Shown here: piece after piece, positions 33,411 to 42,429 of the stretch
How positions within the stretch are numbered: position 1 is the first letter of the stretch
Layout: the number at the start of each line of letters is the position of its first letter
Assembly: GCF_003011965.1 (NCBI RefSeq)
Contig: NZ_PXWG01000016.1
Span: forward strand, 25,420 to 89,419
DNA from: Streptosporangium nondiastaticum
Lineage (GTDB): Bacteria; Actinomycetota; Actinomycetes; Streptomycetales; Streptomycetaceae
Reading direction: 5' to 3'
Length of the DNA stretch: 64,000 nucleotides
Notes under the pieces: model-generated
What the model saw: the letters and a program-made list of their open reading frames with translations, nothing else
What the model was told of the DNA's origin: nothing
Databases searched by the model: none
Program-made: the position numbers and the translations under genes

Positions 33411-34321
33411 CGCCGCGCCCTCCCGGCCTCGATGCCGGACAGCCGCTCCACGCCGCGCAGCAGGGCCGAGTGGTCGAGCCCGCCGTCGCCCTGGGCGCGG
33501 GCCGCGGCGACCAGGCTCGCGACGAGGGCGCCCACGGGCACGGCCGCACCGACCGCGCGGGCGGCCTCCGTGACGATGCCCATGTCCTTGTGGTGCAGGT
33601 CGATGCGGAAGCCCGGGGGGTAGTGCCGGGAGAGGAAGTTGTGCCGTTTGCGGCTGAGGACGGCGGAGCCCGCGAGCCCGCCGCCGAGCACGTCGAGGGC
33701 GGCCTCCAGGTCCACGCCGGACTTCTCCAGGAAGACCACGGCCTCGGCGCACGCCTGGATGTTCGCGGCCACGATCAGCTGGTTGGCGGCCTTCACGGTC
33801 TGGCCGGCGCCGTGCGGGCCGCAGTGCACGACCGTCGTGCCGAGCGCCCCGAAGAGCGGCCGGGCCCGCTCGAAGTCGGCCCGTTCCCCGCCCACCATGA
33901 CCGACAGGACGCCTTCGACGGCACCGGCCTCGCCGCCGGAGACGGGCGCGTCCAGGACGCGGATGCCCTTGCGGGCGGCGGCTTCTGAGAGTTCGACGGA
34001 CGTACGGGGGGTGATGGACGACATGTCGACGAAGAGCGTGCCGGGCGCGGCGTGCGCGAGGACGCCGCGCTCGCCGTACGCGACGGCCTCCACGTCGGGC
34101 GAGGCGGGGACCATGGTGACGACGACGTCCGCCCCGCGGACGGCGGCGGCGACGGAGGGGGCGGGCGTGCCGCCCGCGGCGGCCAGCCGGTCGAGGCCGT
34201 CCTGTTCGAGGGTGTGACCGGTGACGTCGTACCCGGCCTTGACCAGGTTCGAGGCCATGGGCAGCCCCATGATCCCGAGCCCGATCCAGGCGACGCGGGG
34301 GAGGGGAGGGGGTGTGGGCAT
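33407..34321 (-). CDS. glxR: 2-hydroxy-3-oxopropionate (tartronate semialdehyde) reductase
   Basis: A 304-aa beta-hydroxyacid dehydrogenase. The Rossmann motif is GLGIMGLPMASNL near residue 14, the substrate loop is DAPVSGGEAGA, and the catalytic Lys lies in GQTVKAANQLIV. The enzyme reduces tartronate semialdehyde made by Gcl to glycerate with NAD(P)H. It lies nine bases after hyi and overlaps gcl, so the three form one operon. No irregularities seen. Confidence 0.9.
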   Translation of the reverse strand: MPTPPPLPRVAWIGLGIMGLPMASNLVKAGYDVTGHTLEQDGLDRLAAAGGTPAPSVAAAVRGADVVVTMVPASPDVEAVAYGERGVLAHAAPGTLFVDMSSITPRTSVELSEAAARKGIRVLDAPVSGGEAGAVEGVLSVMVGGERADFERARPLFGALGTTVVHCGPHGAGQTVKAANQLIVAANIQACAEAVVFLEKSGVDLEAALDVLGGGLAGSAVLSRKRHNFLSRHYPPGFRIDLHHKDMGIVTEAARAVGAAVPVGALVASLVAAARAQGDGGLDHSALLRGVERLSGIEAGRARR

Positions 34322-34330
34322 GAGGGGTCC

Positions 34331-35218
34331 TTACGTCGTGGACGGGTCGTCGTGGGCGGGGCGTCGCGGCTGGTCCAGCCAGTCGAAGGCCCCCGCGCCG
34401 GAGGCGGCCCGGTACTCCAGGCCCACCCACCCGCCGTACCCGGCCCGTTCGAGCCGCTCCAGCAGGTCAGGGACGTCCAGGACGCCGGAGCCGGGCGCGC
34501 CGCGCCCCGGCGCGTCCGCCAGTTGGACGTGGCCGCACGTCTTCCCGTACGCGGTGATCGCCGCGGCCACGTCCTCGCCCGCCACCGCCAGGTGGTAGAG
34601 GTCCATCAGGAAGCGGGCGTTGCCGAGCCCGGTGGCCTCGTTGACCCGCTCCGCCAGGGCGACGGCCGCTGCCGAACCGGTCAGCGGGTACGCGGGGGAC
34701 TCGACGGGGTTGAGCGCCTCGATCAGCACCTGCGCGCCCACGCGGTCCGCCGCCTCCGCGGCCCGTACGAGGTTCTCCAGGGCGAGCGCGTCCTGGGCGC
34801 GCGGATCGGCGCCCGCGATCCGGTTGCCGTACAGGGCGTTGAGCGCCGTGCACCCCAGGGAGGCCGCGAACCCGGTCGCCACGTCGAGGTTGGCGCGGAA
34901 GCGGGCGGACTCCGCGCCGGGCACGGAGAGGGCGCCCCGGTCGGGCCCGGGAAGCTGCCCGGCGTAGAAGTTCAGGCCCACCAGCCGCGTGCCGGCGTCG
35001 TCCAAGGCCCGCCGCAGGGCGTCGAGTTCACGGTCCGGCGGAGTCGGTGTCGCAGGCCAGGGCCACCACATCTCGACGGCGTCGAAGCCCGCTGCCGCCG
35101 CCGCGGCGGGCCGTTCCAGGAGCGGCAGTCCGGTGAAGAGCATCGACAGGTTGACGGCGAAGCGGTGCCGGGGGAAGGGCGTTCCGTGAGGTGTCCCGTG
35201 GGGCATCGGGTGGGGCAT
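34331..35218 (-). CDS. hyi: Hydroxypyruvate isomerase
   Basis: A 295-aa TIM-barrel protein of the xylose-isomerase-like superfamily. AVNLSMLFTGLPLLER opens the barrel, IEALNPVE carries the metal-binding Glu, MDLYHLAVAGED the Asp and His, HVQLADAPGRGAPGSG the substrate loop, and VGLEYRA the last Glu. It interconverts hydroxypyruvate and tartronate semialdehyde. First gene of the operon. ATG 35218 is preceded by AAGGAGAG at suitable distance; GTG 35227 lies too close to that site. The first dozen residues (PHPMPHGTPHGTP) are a His/Pro-rich repeat, an oddity. Confidence 0.85.
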   Translation of the reverse strand: MPHPMPHGTPHGTPFPRHRFAVNLSMLFTGLPLLERPAAAAAAGFDAVEMWWPWPATPTPPDRELDALRRALDDAGTRLVGLNFYAGQLPGPDRGALSVPGAESARFRANLDVATGFAASLGCTALNALYGNRIAGADPRAQDALALENLVRAAEAADRVGAQVLIEALNPVESPAYPLTGSAAAVALAERVNEATGLGNARFLMDLYHLAVAGEDVAAAITAYGKTCGHVQLADAPGRGAPGSGVLDVPDLLERLERAGYGGWVGLEYRAASGAGAFDWLDQPRRPAHDDPSTT

Positions 35219-35232
35219 CGCGTCCACTCTCC

Positions 35233-35247
35233 TTCCGTATAACGGAA
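35233..35247 (-). promoter_or_regulatory. Palindromic operator before hyi-glxR-gcl
   Basis: TTCCGTATAACGGAA, a perfect 6-bp inverted repeat with 3-base spacer, 15 bases upstream of hyi in the divergent gap to 35316. It differs in three of 15 positions from a palindrome upstream of aceB (44114-44128), so both operons probably share a regulator. Confidence 0.7.
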
Positions 35248-35315
35248 AGTGCATTCTGCTGTACGGAAGCGTGCTGCCGTTCCCGCCGCCTGTCAAGGCG
35301 GGTAGGTTGACCGTC

Positions 35316-35588
35316 GTGCGATTGCGAGTGGAGTTCACGACCGAACCGTTCGACCTCGACCGGATGCCGCCCCATGCAGAGGCCGCCCGGGACGCCCTGC
35401 AGGGCGCCGCCCTCGACGCCGTGGATGTCGGCCCCTTCGGGAACGCCGCGGAGGGCGCCGGCGCCGCCGTGCTCGACGCCGTGCAGCAGGTGCTGAGCGC
35501 CTCGCTCGAAGCCGGCGCCACCCGGGTGTCGCTGCAGGTCAGCGTGGTCGGCGAGGACGCTCCGGCGGCGGCGGAGGAGGCGCCGTGA
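35316..35588 (+). CDS. MTH1187/DUF77-like small protein
   Basis: A 90-aa protein starting VRLRVEFTTEPFDLD. The pattern VDVGPFGNAAEG...VLDAVQQVL...AGATRVSLQVSV resembles the MTH1187/YkoF-type ferredoxin-like fold that binds thiamine in some members. That link is by eye only. It is transcribed divergently from hyi and overlaps the next gene by four bases. If it senses thiamine or a related ligand, proximity to a thiamine-dependent enzyme (Gcl) would make sense, but this is speculation. Confidence 0.6.
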   Translation: MRLRVEFTTEPFDLDRMPPHAEAARDALQGAALDAVDVGPFGNAAEGAGAAVLDAVQQVLSASLEAGATRVSLQVSVVGEDAPAAAEEAP

Positions 35589-35965
35589 CCGGGGAAGCGG
35601 CCGCCCACCCCTTCCGTACGGCGGTCGCGCCCCTCGTCGACGCCATGGGCGGCGAGCTGATCGACCCGGAGCGCGCCGAGGACGGCGACGTGGTGCTGTC
35701 CTGGGAGGGCCGCGAGGTCGTCGCCGTACGGCTGCCGCGCCTGTCGGCCTCGCTCGGCCACATGCTGGCCGACCTGGAGCGCCGCCACGGCAGGCCCCTG
35801 GCCGAACTCGACCGCAGGACCAAGCAGTCGGTCGTGCGCGGGCTGGAGGAGCGCGGCGCCTTCTCCCTGCGGCACGGCGTGGAGACCGTCGCCGCGGCGC
35901 TCGGCGTCAGCCGGTTCACGATCTACAACTACCTCAACCGGACGGACGGTTCGGAAAGTTCCTGA
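35585..35965 (+). CDS. Helix-turn-helix protein
   Basis: A 126-aa protein. The N-terminal 60 residues are alpha/beta (EREVVAVRLPRL-like strand), and the last 45 form a DNA-binding helix-turn-helix, GVETVAAALGVSRFTIYNYL, ending in NRTDGSESS. The start GTG overlaps the preceding stop by four bases. It is probably a local regulator of the glyoxylate or purine genes on either side. The family is not named by me. Confidence 0.75.
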   Translation: MTGEAAAHPFRTAVAPLVDAMGGELIDPERAEDGDVVLSWEGREVVAVRLPRLSASLGHMLADLERRHGRPLAELDRRTKQSVVRGLEERGAFSLRHGVETVAAALGVSRFTIYNYLNRTDGSESS

Positions 35966-35991
35966 CGTTCCCGGGCGACTTCGGCGACTTC

Positions 35992-36008
35992 TTCAACAAA
36001 CTGTTGAC
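35992..36008 (+). promoter_or_regulatory. Operator before the uraD-uraH-uricase operon
   Basis: TTCAACAAACTGTTGAC: an inverted repeat TTCAAC-N5-GTTGA, 118 bases before the uraD start. The same motif with the same spacing precedes allB (46569-46585). The nearby IclR regulator (45664) is the likely binder. Confidence 0.7.
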
Positions 36009-36125
36009 GCGGCGTTCGCCGGGGCGTTAGCTATGCGCAGTCATCAGCTCGCGCAGCCCGTCCCCGCAGCCCCGTCATGGGGGCAGCCCGCCATGCAGCC
36101 CGTCACCGCCACCACGGAGGCGCCC

Positions 36126-36650
36126 GTGACTCCGAGCTCGCCGCCGGGACTCACCCGGTTCAACACCGCCGAGGACGGCGCGGCCCGCGCCGCGCTGCAC
36201 GCGATCTGCGGCAGCCGCGCGTGGGCGGACGCGCTCCTCGCCCGGCGCCCCTACCCCGCCGCCGAAGCCCTCCTCGCCGCGAGCGACGCCGCCACGGCCG
36301 CCCTCTCCGCGGCCGCCCTGACCGAGGCCATGGCGGCGCACCCGCCCATCGGGCGCCCGGAACCCGGCGACCCGGCCTCCGCGCGCGAGCAGCGCGGCAT
36401 GGCGCAGGCCCCGTCCGCGCTCCGGGCCGAGATGCTCGAACTCAACCTGGCCTACGAGCAGAAGTTCGGGCACGTCTTCCTGATCTGCGCCACCGGGCTC
36501 GACGCGACCCGGATGCTCGACGCGATCCGGCACCGGCTCGGCAACACGCCGGAACGCGAAAGGGAGAACGTGCGCACGGAACTCGGCAAGATCAACCGCA
36601 TCAGGCTGGCCCGGCTGCTGGAGGCCCCGCAGGAAGGCGCCCGCCCGTGA
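36126..36650 (+). CDS. uraD: 2-oxo-4-hydroxy-4-carboxy-5-ureidoimidazoline decarboxylase
   Basis: A 174-aa helical enzyme of the OHCU decarboxylase family. HPPIG, the active-site motif, is present near residue 75, followed by EQRGMAQAPSA and LNLAYEQKFGHVFLICATG. It converts OHCU to S-allantoin, the last step of urate breakdown. GTG 36126 is preceded by GGAGG; upstream in-frame starts (36033) would add a disordered tail and overlap the operator region. The stop overlaps uraH by four bases. Confidence 0.9.
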   Translation: MTPSSPPGLTRFNTAEDGAARAALHAICGSRAWADALLARRPYPAAEALLAASDAATAALSAAALTEAMAAHPPIGRPEPGDPASAREQRGMAQAPSALRAEMLELNLAYEQKFGHVFLICATGLDATRMLDAIRHRLGNTPERERENVRTELGKINRIRLARLLEAPQEGARP

Positions 36651-36976
36651 AACCCACCGCCACCGTGTCCACGCACGTCCTGGACACCGCCGCCGGCCGC
36701 CCGGCCGAGGGCGTCGCCGTCGAACTCGCGGCGCGCAGCGGAGACGACGCGCCCTGGTCGGTGTGCGGCACGGCCGTGACGGACGCGGACGGGCGGTGCG
36801 CCGGGCTCCCGGCGACGCCGGAGGGGACGGCGCACGTCCGGCTCCGGTTCGGCGTCGAGAAGCACACCGCGTTCTTCCCGGAGGTGGCCGTGGCCTTCGC
36901 GGTCGTCCCCGGCGAGCACCACCACGTACCGCTGCTGCTCAGTCCGTTCGGCTATTCCGTGTACCGAGGGAGCTAG
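36647..36976 (+). CDS. uraH: 5-hydroxyisourate hydrolase
   Basis: A 109-aa transthyretin-like protein. The N-terminal STHVLDTAAGRPA (catalytic His) and C-terminal YSVYRGS motifs, which distinguish HIU hydrolases from transthyretins, are both present. It hydrolyses 5-hydroxyisourate made by uricase to OHCU. GTG start coupled to uraD by a 4-base overlap; uricase follows eight bases later. Confidence 0.92.
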   Translation: MKPTATVSTHVLDTAAGRPAEGVAVELAARSGDDAPWSVCGTAVTDADGRCAGLPATPEGTAHVRLRFGVEKHTAFFPEVAVAFAVVPGEHHHVPLLLSPFGYSVYRGS

Positions 36977-36984
36977 CACCCACC

Positions 36985-37887
36985 ATGCCCACCGTTCTCG
37001 GCCAGAACCAGTACGGCAAAGCCGAAACCCGCGTCGTCCGGGTCACCCGCGAAGGCCCCGTCCACCACATCAGGGACCTCAACGTCTCCATCGCCCTCTC
37101 CGGCGCCATGGACGACGTCCACACGCGGGGCTCCAACGCCGGCGTCCTGCCGACGGACACCACCAAGAACACCGTGTTCGCCTTCGCCAAGGAGTACGGC
37201 ATAGCGTCCGCCGAGGAGTTCGCCGTGCGGCTGGCGCGCCACTTCGTCTCCCAGCAGGAGACGATCCACACCGCCCGGATCCGGGTCGAGGAGTACGGCT
37301 GGGACCGGATACCGGCCACCGGCGGCGCCGCGCACTCCTTCGTCCGCCGCGGTCAGGAGACCCGCACCGCACAGGTCACCTACGACGGGGACGGCGAGTC
37401 GTGGCAGGTCCTCTCCGGCCTCAAGGGCCTCGTCGTCATGAACACCACCGACTCCGAGTTCCACGGCTACGTGAAGGACCGCTACACCACCCTCCCCGAG
37501 ACCCGCGACCGGATCCTCGCCACCGAGGTCAACGCCTTCTGGCGGCACGCCGGCCGGCCCGAGGGCGAGAAGCCGGACTGGGACGCGTCCTACGAGCGGA
37601 CGCGCGGCCACCTGCTGGCCGCCTTCGCCGGCACGTACTCCCTCTCCCTCCAGCAAACCCTCTACGCCATGGGCTCCCGCGTCGTCGACCAGGAGCCCGG
37701 CATCGACGAGATCCGCCTCTCCCTCCCCAACAAACACCACTTCCTGGCCGACCTCCGGCCCTTCGGGCTCGACAACGACAACGAGGTGTACTTCGCGGCC
37801 GACCGCCCGTACGGCCTCATCGAGGCCACCGTCCTGCGCGACGGCGCCACGGCGGCCGTCCCGGTGGACCTGACCAACCTTCCCTGA
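36985..37887 (+). CDS. pucL: Urate oxidase (uricase)
   Basis: A 300-aa cofactor-free enzyme that oxidises urate to 5-hydroxyisourate with O2. The family blocks are in order: NQYGKAETRVVRV at the start, TDTTKNTVFAFAKE with the catalytic Thr, the NTTDSEFHGYVKDRYTTLPE signature and PNKHHFLADLRPFGLDN. Full length for the family. It is the third gene of uraD-uraH-pucL. Its stop codon is the first of a run of hexamer repeats (37884-37925). Confidence 0.93.
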   Translation: MPTVLGQNQYGKAETRVVRVTREGPVHHIRDLNVSIALSGAMDDVHTRGSNAGVLPTDTTKNTVFAFAKEYGIASAEEFAVRLARHFVSQQETIHTARIRVEEYGWDRIPATGGAAHSFVRRGQETRTAQVTYDGDGESWQVLSGLKGLVVMNTTDSEFHGYVKDRYTTLPETRDRILATEVNAFWRHAGRPEGEKPDWDASYERTRGHLLAAFAGTYSLSLQQTLYAMGSRVVDQEPGIDEIRLSLPNKHHFLADLRPFGLDNDNEVYFAADRPYGLIEATVLRDGATAAVPVDLTNLP

Positions 37888-37925
37888 ATCTGAACCTGAA
37901 TCTGAATCTGAACCTGGACCTGGAC
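37884..37925 (+). repeat. Seven tandem hexamers between uricase and deaminase genes
   Basis: Seven units of the form CTGAAT/CTGAAC/CTGGAC, 42 bases, starting at the uricase stop codon and ending 12 bases before the next ATG. Such simple repeats expand and contract, so the spacing may vary between strains. Confidence 0.85.
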
Positions 37926-37937
37926 CGACAGCGAGGA

Positions 37938-39338
37938 ATGACCGTGGCCGCCGCACCCCCCACCGCCAGCACCGAACGCCTCGTCATCGAGAACTGCGCG
38001 ATCGCCACCGTCGACGCGGACGACACCGAGCACGCCTCGGGCCACGTCGTCGTCGCCGGCAACCGCATCGAATCCGTCGGCCCCGGGCCCGCGCCCGCCG
38101 GGCTCGAAGGCGTCCTCCGGCGCGTCGACGGCACCGGCCACCTGGCCACCCCCGGCCTGGTCAACACCCACCACCACTTCTACCAGTGGATCACCCGCGG
38201 CCTCGCCCAGGACCACAACCTCTTCGACTGGCTCGTCGCCCTCTACCCCACCTGGGCCCGCATCGACGAACCCATGGTGTACGAGGCGGCGCGCGGCTCC
38301 CTCGCGATGATGGCCCGCGGCGGCGTCACCACCGCCATGGACCACCACTACGTCTTCCCCGAGGGCTCGGGCGACCTCCTCGGCGCCGAGATCCGCGCCG
38401 CCCGCGAGCTGGGCGTCCGCTTCCACCCCACGCGCGGCTCGATGGACCTCGGGGAGTCCGCCGGCGGCCTGCCGCCGGACTTCGCGGTCGAGAGCACCGA
38501 CGCCGCGCTCGCCGCCACCGAAGAGGCCGTCGACACCCACCACGACCCGGCCTTCGACTCCATGCTGCGCATCGGCGTCGCGCCCTGCTCGCCCTTCTCC
38601 GTCACCACCGAGCTGCTGCGCGAGGCCGCGGCGCTGGCCCGCCGCAAGGGCGTGCGCCTGCACACGCACGGCGCCGAGACCGTCGACGAGGAGCGGTACT
38701 GCAAGGAGAAGTTCGGCATGGGCCCCACGGACTACTTCGAGTCCACGGGCTGGCTCGGCGACGACGTGTGGATGGCCCACTGCATCCACATGGCCGACGC
38801 CGACATCGCCGCCTTCGCCCGCACGGGCACGGGCGTCGCCCACTGCCCCTCCTCCAACGCCCGGATCGCCGCCGGCACCGCCCGCGTGCCCGACCTGCTC
38901 CGGGCCGGCGTCCCCGTCGGCCTCGGCGTCGACGGCACCGCGTCCAACGAGTCCGGCGAGCTCCACACCGAGCTGCGCAACGCGCTCCTCGTCCACCGGC
39001 TGGCCGGCGGCGAGAAGGCGCTGAACGTACGTCAGGCACTGCGGCTCGGCACGTACGGCGGCGCGCAGGTGCTCGGGCGGACGGACGGCATCGGCTCGCT
39101 GGAGCCCGGCAAACTCGCCGACCTGGTGCTGTGGAAGCTCGACGGCCTCGGCCACTCCACGATCGCCGACCCGGTCGCCGCGCTCGTCCTGGGTCCGCCC
39201 GCGCCCGTCACCCTCTCCCTGGTCAACGGCCGCCCCGTCGTCGAGCACGGCCGGCTCGTCACCGCCGACGAGGACGACATCGCCCGCGCCGCGCGCGCGG
39301 AGGCGCAGCGCCTGGCCCGCCTGGCCGAAGGCGCCTGA
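37938..39338 (+). CDS. 8-oxoguanine/guanine deaminase family amidohydrolase
   Basis: A 466-aa metal-dependent amidohydrolase. NTHHHFYQW supplies the HxH metal ligands, HTHGAETVDEERYC the third His and active-site Glu, HCIHMADAD another His, and GVDGTASNES the Asp. This order fits 8-oxoguanine deaminase, which deaminates 8-oxoguanine to urate; guanine or related purines are alternatives. Either product feeds the uricase next door. The start ATG has CGAGGA directly upstream. A perfect 11-bp hairpin follows. Confidence 0.8.
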   Translation: MTVAAAPPTASTERLVIENCAIATVDADDTEHASGHVVVAGNRIESVGPGPAPAGLEGVLRRVDGTGHLATPGLVNTHHHFYQWITRGLAQDHNLFDWLVALYPTWARIDEPMVYEAARGSLAMMARGGVTTAMDHHYVFPEGSGDLLGAEIRAARELGVRFHPTRGSMDLGESAGGLPPDFAVESTDAALAATEEAVDTHHDPAFDSMLRIGVAPCSPFSVTTELLREAAALARRKGVRLHTHGAETVDEERYCKEKFGMGPTDYFESTGWLGDDVWMAHCIHMADADIAAFARTGTGVAHCPSSNARIAAGTARVPDLLRAGVPVGLGVDGTASNESGELHTELRNALLVHRLAGGEKALNVRQALRLGTYGGAQVLGRTDGIGSLEPGKLADLVLWKLDGLGHSTIADPVAALVLGPPAPVTLSLVNGRPVVEHGRLVTADEDDIARAARAEAQRLARLAEGA

Positions 39339-39342
39339 AACG

Positions 39343-39370
39343 CCGGCCGAGGGGGACGGCCCTCGGCCGG
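39343..39370 (+). terminator. Hairpin after the deaminase gene
   Basis: Perfect 11-bp stem (CCGGCCGAGGG and its complement) with a 6-base loop, five bases past the stop. Confidence 0.75.
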
Positions 39371-39429
39371 TCCCGGTCCGCGGGGGCTGATCGCCGTCGC
39401 GGCGGCTTCAGAAGCGAAGGAGGCACGCC

Positions 39430-40821
39430 GTGGCCGCAGACGACGTCGAAGCCACCCGCACCGCCCGTACCGCCGCCACCGCCGCCCTCGGCGCCCCGCA
39501 CCCCGTCGACGAGATGCTCCGGCCGGGCCGGCTCCTGGCCGGCGGGCTGCAGCACGTCGCCGCGAGCTACGCCGGCGTCGTCGCGCCGCCGCTGGTCCTC
39601 GCCGCGGTCGTCGGCCTGCCGCCGGCGGAGACGGCCTTCCTCGTCGGCGCGGCCCTCTTCACGGCGGGCATCGCGACCCTGCTCCAGACGATCGGGTTCT
39701 GGAAGGTGGGGGCGCGGATGCCGTTCGTCAACGGCGTGTCCTTCGCGGGGGTCGCGCCGATGACCGCGGTCGCCGCCACGCAGGCCGACAAGAGGGACGC
39801 CCTCCCCGTGATCTTCGGCGCCGTGATGGTCGCCGGGGCCTTGGGCTTCCTCCTCGCGCCCTGGTTCTGCAGACTCGTCCGTTTCTTCCCGCCGCTGGTG
39901 AGCGGCACCGTCATCACCCTGATAGGCCTCACGCTGCTGCCGGTGGCGTTCGGCTGGATACAGGGCGGCGCCCCGGGCCGCCCGGCCTCGCCGACGAGCC
40001 TGGCCCTGGCGGCGGCCACGTTCGCGATCGTGCTCGTCCTGCGCCGCGTCCTGCGAGGCTTCCTGCGGCAGATCGCGATCCTGCTGGGCCTGGTCGCCGG
40101 CACCCTGATCGCGATACCGGCCGGGGCGGTCGACCTCGGCCCGGTCGAGCACGCGGACCCCGTCGGCTTCCCGACGCCGTTCCACTTCGGCGCCCCGCAC
40201 TTCACGCTGTCCGCGATCGTGTCGATGTGCGTGCTGATGCTGGTCTGCATGACGGAGAGCACCGCCGACATGCTCGCGCTCGGGCAGGTCGTCGGCCGCC
40301 CGGCGGACGAGCGGACCATCGCGGCGGGCCTGCGCGCCGACACGCTCGGCACGGCCGTCAGCCCGTTCTTCAACGGCTTCGCCAACAGCGCCTTCGCGCA
40401 GAACATCGGCCTGGTGGCGATCACCCGGGTGCGCAGCCGCTACGTGGTGGCCGCGTGCGGCGGGATGTTCGTCGTGCTCGGCCTGAGCCCCGCGTTCGCC
40501 TCCCTCATCGCGGTCGTGCCGCGGCCGGTGCTCGGCGGGGCGGGCATCGTGCTGTTCGGGACGGTGGCGGCCAGCGGCATCCAGGTGCTGCTGGGGGCGG
40601 GCCTGGACCGGGGCGACAACCTGCTGGTGGCGGCGGCCTCGCTGGGCGTCGGCATGATCCCGGTGATCTCGCGGACGTTCTACGACGGCGCGGGCGTCCC
40701 CGAGACGCTGCGGACGCTCCTGGACTCGGGGGTGAGCGCGGGCTGCCTGACGGCGGTGCTGCTGAACCTCGCGTTCAACCACGTGGGCAGGGGCCGCGGC
40801 AGCCAGAGGCGTGGCGGCTAG
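39430..40821 (+). CDS. NCS2-family purine (xanthine/uric acid) permease
   Basis: A 463-aa membrane protein with about twelve to fourteen hydrophobic segments. FAQNIGLVAITRV is the NCS2 signature block, and MTESTADMLALGQV carries the conserved Glu used in substrate binding. Family members are proton symporters for xanthine, urate or uracil; the urate gene setting favours a purine. GTG 39430 follows AAGGAGG by seven bases. No accessory domain. Confidence 0.88.
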   Translation: MAADDVEATRTARTAATAALGAPHPVDEMLRPGRLLAGGLQHVAASYAGVVAPPLVLAAVVGLPPAETAFLVGAALFTAGIATLLQTIGFWKVGARMPFVNGVSFAGVAPMTAVAATQADKRDALPVIFGAVMVAGALGFLLAPWFCRLVRFFPPLVSGTVITLIGLTLLPVAFGWIQGGAPGRPASPTSLALAAATFAIVLVLRRVLRGFLRQIAILLGLVAGTLIAIPAGAVDLGPVEHADPVGFPTPFHFGAPHFTLSAIVSMCVLMLVCMTESTADMLALGQVVGRPADERTIAAGLRADTLGTAVSPFFNGFANSAFAQNIGLVAITRVRSRYVVAACGGMFVVLGLSPAFASLIAVVPRPVLGGAGIVLFGTVAASGIQVLLGAGLDRGDNLLVAAASLGVGMIPVISRTFYDGAGVPETLRTLLDSGVSAGCLTAVLLNLAFNHVGRGRGSQRRGG

Positions 40822-40890
40822 GGAGCATCTGAGTATTTCGCAACAATAGGGGCAAAGTGACTCACCCTCAGCGCGGAGAGGGGCCCCGTC

Positions 40891-42429
40891 GTGGACGCCG
40901 AAGCCGAGAGAGCAGCAGCCGGCGGCCCCGGAGCGCCGGGCGGGCGCCGCCGCTTCGTCTTCCCCAGCGCGCTGACCGTCCTCGCGGCCGTCACCGTCGC
41001 CGTCTGGATCCTCACCTTCGTCATCCCCTCCGGCGCGTACGAACGCAGCGCCGACGGCCGCCCCCTGCAGGGCACCTACCACCGCGAGCCTGCGCCCGGC
41101 GGCTTCGTGCACCGGCTCGGCGACCTCTTCCTCGCCCCCGTCAACGGCCTCTACGGAGTGCGCGACACGGCCACCGGCGAGGTGACGCCCGACGCGACCG
41201 GCGCCCTCTACGGCGCCGCCGCCGTCTTCCTCTTCGTCCTCGCGATCGGCGCGTTCATCACGGTCGTCTTCGCCACCGGTGCCCTGGACCGCGGCATCGA
41301 GCGCCTCGCCCACCGGCTGCGCACCCGCGGCGCCCTGCTGATCGCGGGCGTCATGACCGTCTTCTCACTGCTCGGCACCGTCGAGGGCTTCGCCGAGGAG
41401 ACCCTGGGCTTCTACGGGCTGATCGTGCCCCTCATGCTCGCCCTCGGCTACGACCGCCTGGTCGCCACCGGCGCGATCATCCTCGGCGCGGGCGTCGGCG
41501 TGCTCGCCTCGACCGTGAACCCCTTCGCCACGGGCGTGGCCTCCGCGGCCGCCGGCATCTCGCTGGGGGACGGCATCGCGCTGCGCTTCGTGATGTGGAT
41601 CGTCCTCACGGCCGTCACCATCGGCTACGTGCTGCGGTACGCGGGCCGGGTGCGCACCGACCCGGCCCGCTCCCTGACCAGTTTCCTGCCGGGGGACCGG
41701 GAGCTGGCGGCGGAGGCCGCCGCGGAGCCCCCGGAGCTGACGCGGCTGCAGAAGACCGTGCTCGTGGCGGTGGCCCTGGTCTTCGCCTTCATGATCTTCT
41801 CGGTCATCCCGTGGGCGAGCGCGCTCACCGGCAGGGCCGACGCCACGCCGTACGGCTGGGAGCTGGGCTGGTCCTTCGCCCAGCTCGCGGCGCTGTTCAT
41901 CGTCGCCGCCGTGCTCATCGGGCTGCTGGCCCGGCTGGGGGAGCAGCGGCTGAGCGCCACGCTCGTGCAGGGCGCGGCGGACTTCATCGCCCCCGCGCTG
42001 GTGATCGTCCTCGCCCGCGGGGTCACCGTCATCATGACCAACGCGAAGATCATCGACACGGTGCTGCACGCCGTGGAGAGCACGGTGTCGGGCACGCCGG
42101 CCGCGGTCTTCGCGATCCTCGTTTACGTCGTCAACCTGCCGCTGGCCTTTCTGATCCCCTCGACCTCCGGCCACGCCACGCTCGCCATGCCCGTCCTGGC
42201 CCCGCTCGCGGGCTTCGCGGGCGTGCCGCGCGCCGTGGTGGTCACGGCCTGGCAGTCCGCGAGCGGGGTGATGAACCTGTGGGTGCCGACGACCGCCGTC
42301 GTCATGGGCGGCGTGGCGCTCGCGAAGATCGGCTACGACAAGTACTTGCGCTTCGTCTGGCCGCTGCTGGTGCTCCTGTCGGTGCTGATCTGCGGCTTCG
42401 TGGCGCTGGGCGCGGTGGCCGGGAGCTAG
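40891..42429 (+). CDS. YfcC/ArcD-like (DcuC superfamily) membrane transporter
   Basis: A 512-aa protein with about twelve membrane segments, among them LTVLAAVTVAVWILTFVIPSG at the start and SFAQLAALFIVAAVLIGLLA. The IPSTSGHATLAMPVLAPLAG block near residue 430 and an STVNPFATG segment match YfcC-type transporters, related to basic amino-acid and C4-dicarboxylate carriers. Substrate unknown; in this cluster a nitrogen-rich or dicarboxylate compound is likely. The stop abuts the stop of convergent aceB with no base between them. Confidence 0.8.
   Translation: MDAEAERAAAGGPGAPGGRRRFVFPSALTVLAAVTVAVWILTFVIPSGAYERSADGRPLQGTYHREPAPGGFVHRLGDLFLAPVNGLYGVRDTATGEVTPDATGALYGAAAVFLFVLAIGAFITVVFATGALDRGIERLAHRLRTRGALLIAGVMTVFSLLGTVEGFAEETLGFYGLIVPLMLALGYDRLVATGAIILGAGVGVLASTVNPFATGVASAAAGISLGDGIALRFVMWIVLTAVTIGYVLRYAGRVRTDPARSLTSFLPGDRELAAEAAAEPPELTRLQKTVLVAVALVFAFMIFSVIPWASALTGRADATPYGWELGWSFAQLAALFIVAAVLIGLLARLGEQRLSATLVQGAADFIAPALVIVLARGVTVIMTNAKIIDTVLHAVESTVSGTPAAVFAILVYVVNLPLAFLIPSTSGHATLAMPVLAPLAGFAGVPRAVVVTAWQSASGVMNLWVPTTAVVMGGVALAKIGYDKYLRFVWPLLVLLSVLICGFVALGAVAGS

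Noticed and set aside
35271..35588. Longer start at 35271 for the DUF77-like protein
   Set aside because: The extra residues cover the divergent promoter region next to the hyi operator; GTG 35316 matches the beginning of the domain.
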